From Desulfuromonadales bacterium (GTDB taxonomy: Bacteria; Desulfobacterota; Desulfuromonadia; Desulfuromonadales; Syntrophotaleaceae), in assembly GCA_003561875.1 (NCBI GenBank), contig PWVL01000210.1, positions 1 to 53,080 of the forward strand: a stretch of DNA of 53,080 nt. The letters are read 5' to 3'. Position 1 is the first letter of the stretch, and every line of letters begins with the position of its first letter. The position numbers and the translations under genes were made by a program. The notes under the pieces were generated by a model. It saw nothing but the letters and a program-made list of their open reading frames with translations. It made no database searches and was not told the origin of the DNA. This document shows positions 50,761 through 53,080 of the stretch, piece by piece.

Positions 50761-52032
50761 TCAACGATTGAGCGCCTTTTGACCGATATCCCTGCGAAAA
50801 TGGACTTCCGGCCAATGGATTTTCGCCACGCCCCGGTAAGCCTTGTCGATGGCATCGGCCACCGTGGTTCCCAATCCGGTCACCCCCAGCACCCGCCCTC
50901 CGGCGGTCACCACCCTGCCGTCTTTTTCGTCGGTGCCGGCATGAAAAACCATCAGATCTTCGAGCATTGCGGCGGCATCCAGTCCTTCGATGGGGATGCC
51001 TTTCCGGTAGGTTCCGGGATAGCCTCCGGCCGCCATTACCACACAGACCGCCGCCTTGTCGTGCCATTCCAGTTCGATGCCGGACAGATCCCCCCGGGCA
51101 CAGGCCAGCAACACCGGCACGATGTCCGACTTGAGGCGCGCCAGCAGCGGCTGGGTCTCGGGATCGCCGAAGCGGGCATTGAATTCAAGAACCTTGATCT
51201 CCCCGTCCCGAATCATCACCCCCGCATACAGGATGCTGCTGTAAGGGCGGCCTTCGGCGGCCATCCCGGCAATGGTGGGTTTGAGTACCTGCTCAAGGAT
51301 CTTGTCATGAATGTCCGGGGTAACCACCGGCGCCGGCGAATAGGCTCCCATACCCCCGGTATTGGGGCCGCTGTCCCCGTCGTAAACTGCCTTGTGGTCC
51401 TGAGAAGAAGCCAGGGGCAGAATCAGCCGGCCGTCGGTAAAAGCCAGAAAGGAGGCCTCCTCCCCTTCCAGAAACTCCTCGATGACCACCCGACTGCCGG
51501 CGTCGCCGAAAGCGCCGCCGCAGAGAATGTCTTCCACCGCGGCCACGGCTTCCTCCTCGTTGCGGGGAATGATGACCCCCTTGCCGGCGGCCAGCCCGTC
51601 GGCCTTGACCACGATGGGAGCTCCCTGCCGGCGGATGAAAGCGATGGCCTGGGCCGCATCGGTGAAGGTCCCGTAGGCCGCGGTGGGCACTCCGTACTTG
51701 GCCATCAGGTCCTTGGAAAAACTCTTGCTGCCTTCGATGAGGGCGGCCTTCTGCCCGGCCCCGAAAATGGTCAGGCCCGCCTCACGGAAGCGATCGACGA
51801 TGCCCAGGGTCAGAGGCAGCTCAGGCCCCACCACGGTCAGATCGATCTGCTGCTGGCGGGCGAAATCGAGCAGTTTATCCACATCGTCCGCAGCAATGGC
51901 AACACACTCTGCCTGCTGAGCGATACCGGCGTTACCCGGCGCGCAAAAGATTTGTTTTACCAGGGGGGACTGGCGGATTTTCCAGATCAGGGCGTGCTCC
52001 CGCCCGCCGCCGCCGATGACCAGAACTTTCAT
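50761..52032 (-). CDS. purD: Phosphoribosylamine--glycine ligase
   Basis: 423 aa from ATG 52032 (MKVLVIGGGGREHALIWKIR), with AAGGA 8 bases upstream. An ATP-grasp enzyme joining glycine to phosphoribosylamine. Motifs are PIVVKADGLAAGKGVIIP, GPNTGGMGAYSPAPVV and LEFNARFGDPETQPLL. It lies 87 bases after purH. Confidence 0.98.
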   Translation of the reverse strand: MKVLVIGGGGREHALIWKIRQSPLVKQIFCAPGNAGIAQQAECVAIAADDVDKLLDFARQQQIDLTVVGPELPLTLGIVDRFREAGLTIFGAGQKAALIEGSKSFSKDLMAKYGVPTAAYGTFTDAAQAIAFIRRQGAPIVVKADGLAAGKGVIIPRNEEEAVAAVEDILCGGAFGDAGSRVVIEEFLEGEEASFLAFTDGRLILPLASSQDHKAVYDGDSGPNTGGMGAYSPAPVVTPDIHDKILEQVLKPTIAGMAAEGRPYSSILYAGVMIRDGEIKVLEFNARFGDPETQPLLARLKSDIVPVLLACARGDLSGIELEWHDKAAVCVVMAAGGYPGTYRKGIPIEGLDAAAMLEDLMVFHAGTDEKDGRVVTAGGRVLGVTGLGTTVADAIDKAYRGVAKIHWPEVHFRRDIGQKALNR

Positions 52033-52119
52033 TGCAGAATCCTTTCTTGCAAACACTGAAGGCACCACCAATGACCCTGAAGGTCGAACTCGGCACCTCG
52101 GGCCGGGAATCGTAACCGC

Positions 52120-53080
52120 TTAATGCCTGAAATGCCGCATTCCGGTAAATACCATGGCAATGCCGTGGTGGTCCGCTGCCGCGATAACCTCCTCGTCGCG
52201 AATGGAACCGCCCGGCTGAATAACCGCCGTCACGCCGGCATCGGCGGCATTGTCGATGCCGTCTCGAAAAGGGAAGAAAGCGTCCGAGGCCATGGCCGAC
52301 CCCTTGACGGCAAGCCCGGCATGTTCGGCCTTGATGACAGCAATTCGCGCCGAATTGACCCGGCTCATCTGGCCGGCACCAATCCCGATGGTCATGCCGT
52401 TCTTGCCATAGACGATAGCGTTGGACTTGACGTACTTGGCGACGCGCCAGGCAAACAGCAGATCCCGCATTTCAGTTTCCGTCGGCTTTCGCCGGGTCAC
52501 CACCTGCAGATCCTTGTACAAGGGCAGATCCGCGTCCTGCACCAGCAGACCGCCATGGACCCGTTTGTAGTCCTGCCGGATGCCCGGTTCCGCAGGCCAG
52601 AAACCGCATTCCAGCAGTCGTACATTCTTTTTCGCCGCAATCACCGCCGCTGCTTGTTCCGTGACCACCGGAGCAACAATCACTTCGACAAACTGACGGT
52701 CCACAATGGACTGCGCCGTGTCCCGATCCAGCTCACGGTTCACGGCGATGATGCCGCCAAAGGCCGACTCAGGGTCGGTGGCAAAGGCCCGTTGGTAAGC
52801 CTCAAGCAAGGTTTCCCCGAGAGCCACACCACAGGGGTTGGCGTGTTTAACAATAACACAGGCCGGCCCCTCGTCGAACTGCTTGACACACTCCAGAGCC
52901 GCGTCGGTATCGGCGATATTGTTGTAGGAAAGCGCTTTGCCCTGCCGCTGGCGGGCGGTAGCCATCGAGGCCTCCGGTTCCCCTGCTTCGACAAAGAAAG
53001 CTGCGCGCTGATGAGGGTTTTCCCCGTAACGCATCTCCTGGGCCTTTTTGAATTGTACCGTCAGGGGTTCGGGAAAAAAC
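52120..53080 (-). CDS. purH: Bifunctional AICAR transformylase/IMP cyclohydrolase, 5' end missing
   Basis: The frame runs past the window edge: before MRYGENPHQ it reads [15 protein letters not shown], so the ATG at 53034 is internal. What remains is the AICAR formyltransferase domain ([47 protein letters not shown]) and the C-terminus ending [14 protein letters not shown]-like ([13 protein letters not shown]). The N-terminal IMP cyclohydrolase domain lies outside. It is the first visible gene of the purine run. Confidence 0.97.
   Translation of the reverse strand, partial: FFPEPLTVQFKKAQEMRYGENPHQRAAFFVEAGEPEASMATARQRQGKALSYNNIADTDAALECVKQFDEGPACVIVKHANPCGVALGETLLEAYQRAFATDPESAFGGIIAVNRELDRDTAQSIVDRQFVEVIVAPVVTEQAAAVIAAKKNVRLLECGFWPAEPGIRQDYKRVHGGLLVQDADLPLYKDLQVVTRRKPTETEMRDLLFAWRVAKYVKSNAIVYGKNGMTIGIGAGQMSRVNSARIAVIKAEHAGLAVKGSAMASDAFFPFRDGIDNAADAGVTAVIQPGGSIRDEEVIAAADHHGIAMVFTGMRHFRH

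Overview
The window reads as chromosomal housekeeping DNA of a GC-rich Gram-negative bacterium. Gene content and order (gatCAB-mtnA-glnE; a full mraZ-to-ftsZ division/cell-wall cluster; ffh-rpsP-khpA-rimM-trmD-SPOUT methylase-rplS-rnhB) and the protein sequences most resemble Desulfuromonadia (Geobacter, Desulfuromonas or Pelobacter relatives). This assignment is inference from family resemblance and no search was run. MurE carries the DNPR signature for meso-diaminopimelate, which fits a Gram-negative wall. I see no tRNA, rRNA, CRISPR or prophage.

Layout. 1-330: the start of a REP-associated (IS200-like) transposase leaving the window, followed by two 37-bp direct repeats and a hairpin. 329-1012 (-): OmpA-type lipoprotein. 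1362-9952 (+): gatC, gatA, gatB, mtnA, a glnE interrupted by one in-frame TAA, and an M23 peptidase. 9940-14154 (-): a 54-aa membrane protein, a PfkB-family kinase, a DUF4019 protein, thiol peroxidase and a B12-binding-type radical SAM protein. 14232-14538: a terminator and a strongly structured non-coding stretch after ftsZ. 32882 down to 14539 (-): the complete dcw cluster mraZ-rsmH-ftsL-ftsI-murE-murF-mraY-murD-ftsW-murG-murC-murB-ddl-ftsQ-ftsA-ftsZ. Genes overlap or nearly touch at most junctions, but a MITE-like 258-bp element separates ftsQ from ftsA. 33191-34450 (-): CNNM/CorC-type membrane protein. 34696-36985 (+): ligA and acyP. 40267 down to 37049 (-): yraN, nadE and rsmI from their own promoter. 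40380-43375: an interval between yraN and rnhB with a decayed radical SAM gene and a GGDEF/lipoprotein gene pair. 48373 down to 43376 (-): the ffh-to-rnhB translation operon. 48780-49289 (+): a DciA/DUF721 gene. 53080 down to 49294 (-): purH (partial), purD, purE and a tRNA-methylase-like gene.

The dcw genes make lipid II from UDP-MurNAc precursors and build the septal ring. The ffh operon serves co-translational targeting, ribosome maturation and tRNA modification. gatCAB makes correctly charged Gln-tRNA and/or Asn-tRNA, and glnE would tune glutamine synthetase if it is intact.

I found no convincing undescribed multi-gene system. The points most worth checking are the in-frame stop in glnE, the inverted-repeat element inside the dcw operon with a sister palindrome at another gene's stop codon, the structured RNA-like region after ftsZ, the eroded radical SAM gene, and the small membrane gene that overlaps the M23 gene tail to tail.
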